Origin: Lactobacillus sp.
GTDB taxonomy: Bacteria > Bacillota > Bacilli > Lactobacillales > Lactobacillaceae
DNA: 6,595 bases
NCBI GenBank assembly: GCA_003482405.1
Contig: DMZB01000269.1
Span: 1-6,595 of the forward strand
Direction of reading: 5' to 3'
Positions 6,559-6,595 of this stretch are shown piece by piece. Under the pieces are notes generated by a model. It was not told where the DNA came from. It made no database searches and saw nothing but the letters and a program-made list of their open reading frames with translations. The first letter of the stretch is position 1, and every line of letters begins with the position of its first letter. A program made the translations under genes and the position numbers.

Positions 6559-6595
6559 GTATGTCTATGAGTTGCCTCACCATGTAAAGTAAATG

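Overview
The window reads as chromosomal DNA of a low-to-moderate GC Gram-positive bacterium of the Lactobacillales, most likely Lactobacillaceae. The evidence is strong AGGAG-type ribosome binding sites, a lactobacillus-style dUTPase with an internal insertion, a TauE/SafE gene paired with a DUF1634 gene, and an LCP-family cell-wall protein. A Weissella-like or related genus is only an impression. There are no rRNA or tRNA genes, CRISPR arrays, insertion sequences or phage genes.

Layout. Positions 1-1713 carry two minus-strand genes in the order dut (dUTPase, 1171-1713) then radA (DNA repair ATPase, cut by the left window edge); they may form one transcription unit. A divergent promoter region (1714-1894) separates them from a plus-strand pair: a small, divergent GNAT-like gene (1895-2176) and rpiA (ribose-5-phosphate isomerase A, 2185-2871). 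A strong hairpin at 2888-2943 lies between the convergent ends of rpiA and a minus-strand PAP2 membrane phosphatase gene (2954-3625). A second divergent intergenic region (3626-3905) holds a clear extended -10 for the phosphatase, a perfect 14-bp palindrome and direct repeats. Positions 3906-6488 carry a plus-strand cluster: a TauE/SafE membrane permease, a DUF1634 membrane protein whose start overlaps the permease stop, and an LCP (LytR-CpsA-Psr) gene, followed by a terminator hairpin at 6520-6558.

Working together. dut and radA belong to nucleotide-pool sanitation and recombinational repair, and rpiA to the pentose phosphate pathway. The permease and DUF1634 protein look like one membrane unit. 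The LCP protein would attach wall teichoic acid or polysaccharide to peptidoglycan.

Main oddity. The LCP reading frame starts at 5151 with a good ribosome binding site but hits an in-frame TAA at 5259-5261. This lies just before its only membrane segment, while the following ~407 codons are intact. As written, the gene is either recently inactivated, read through, or affected by a base-call error. I see no convincing undescribed multi-gene system here; most content is ordinary core genome.
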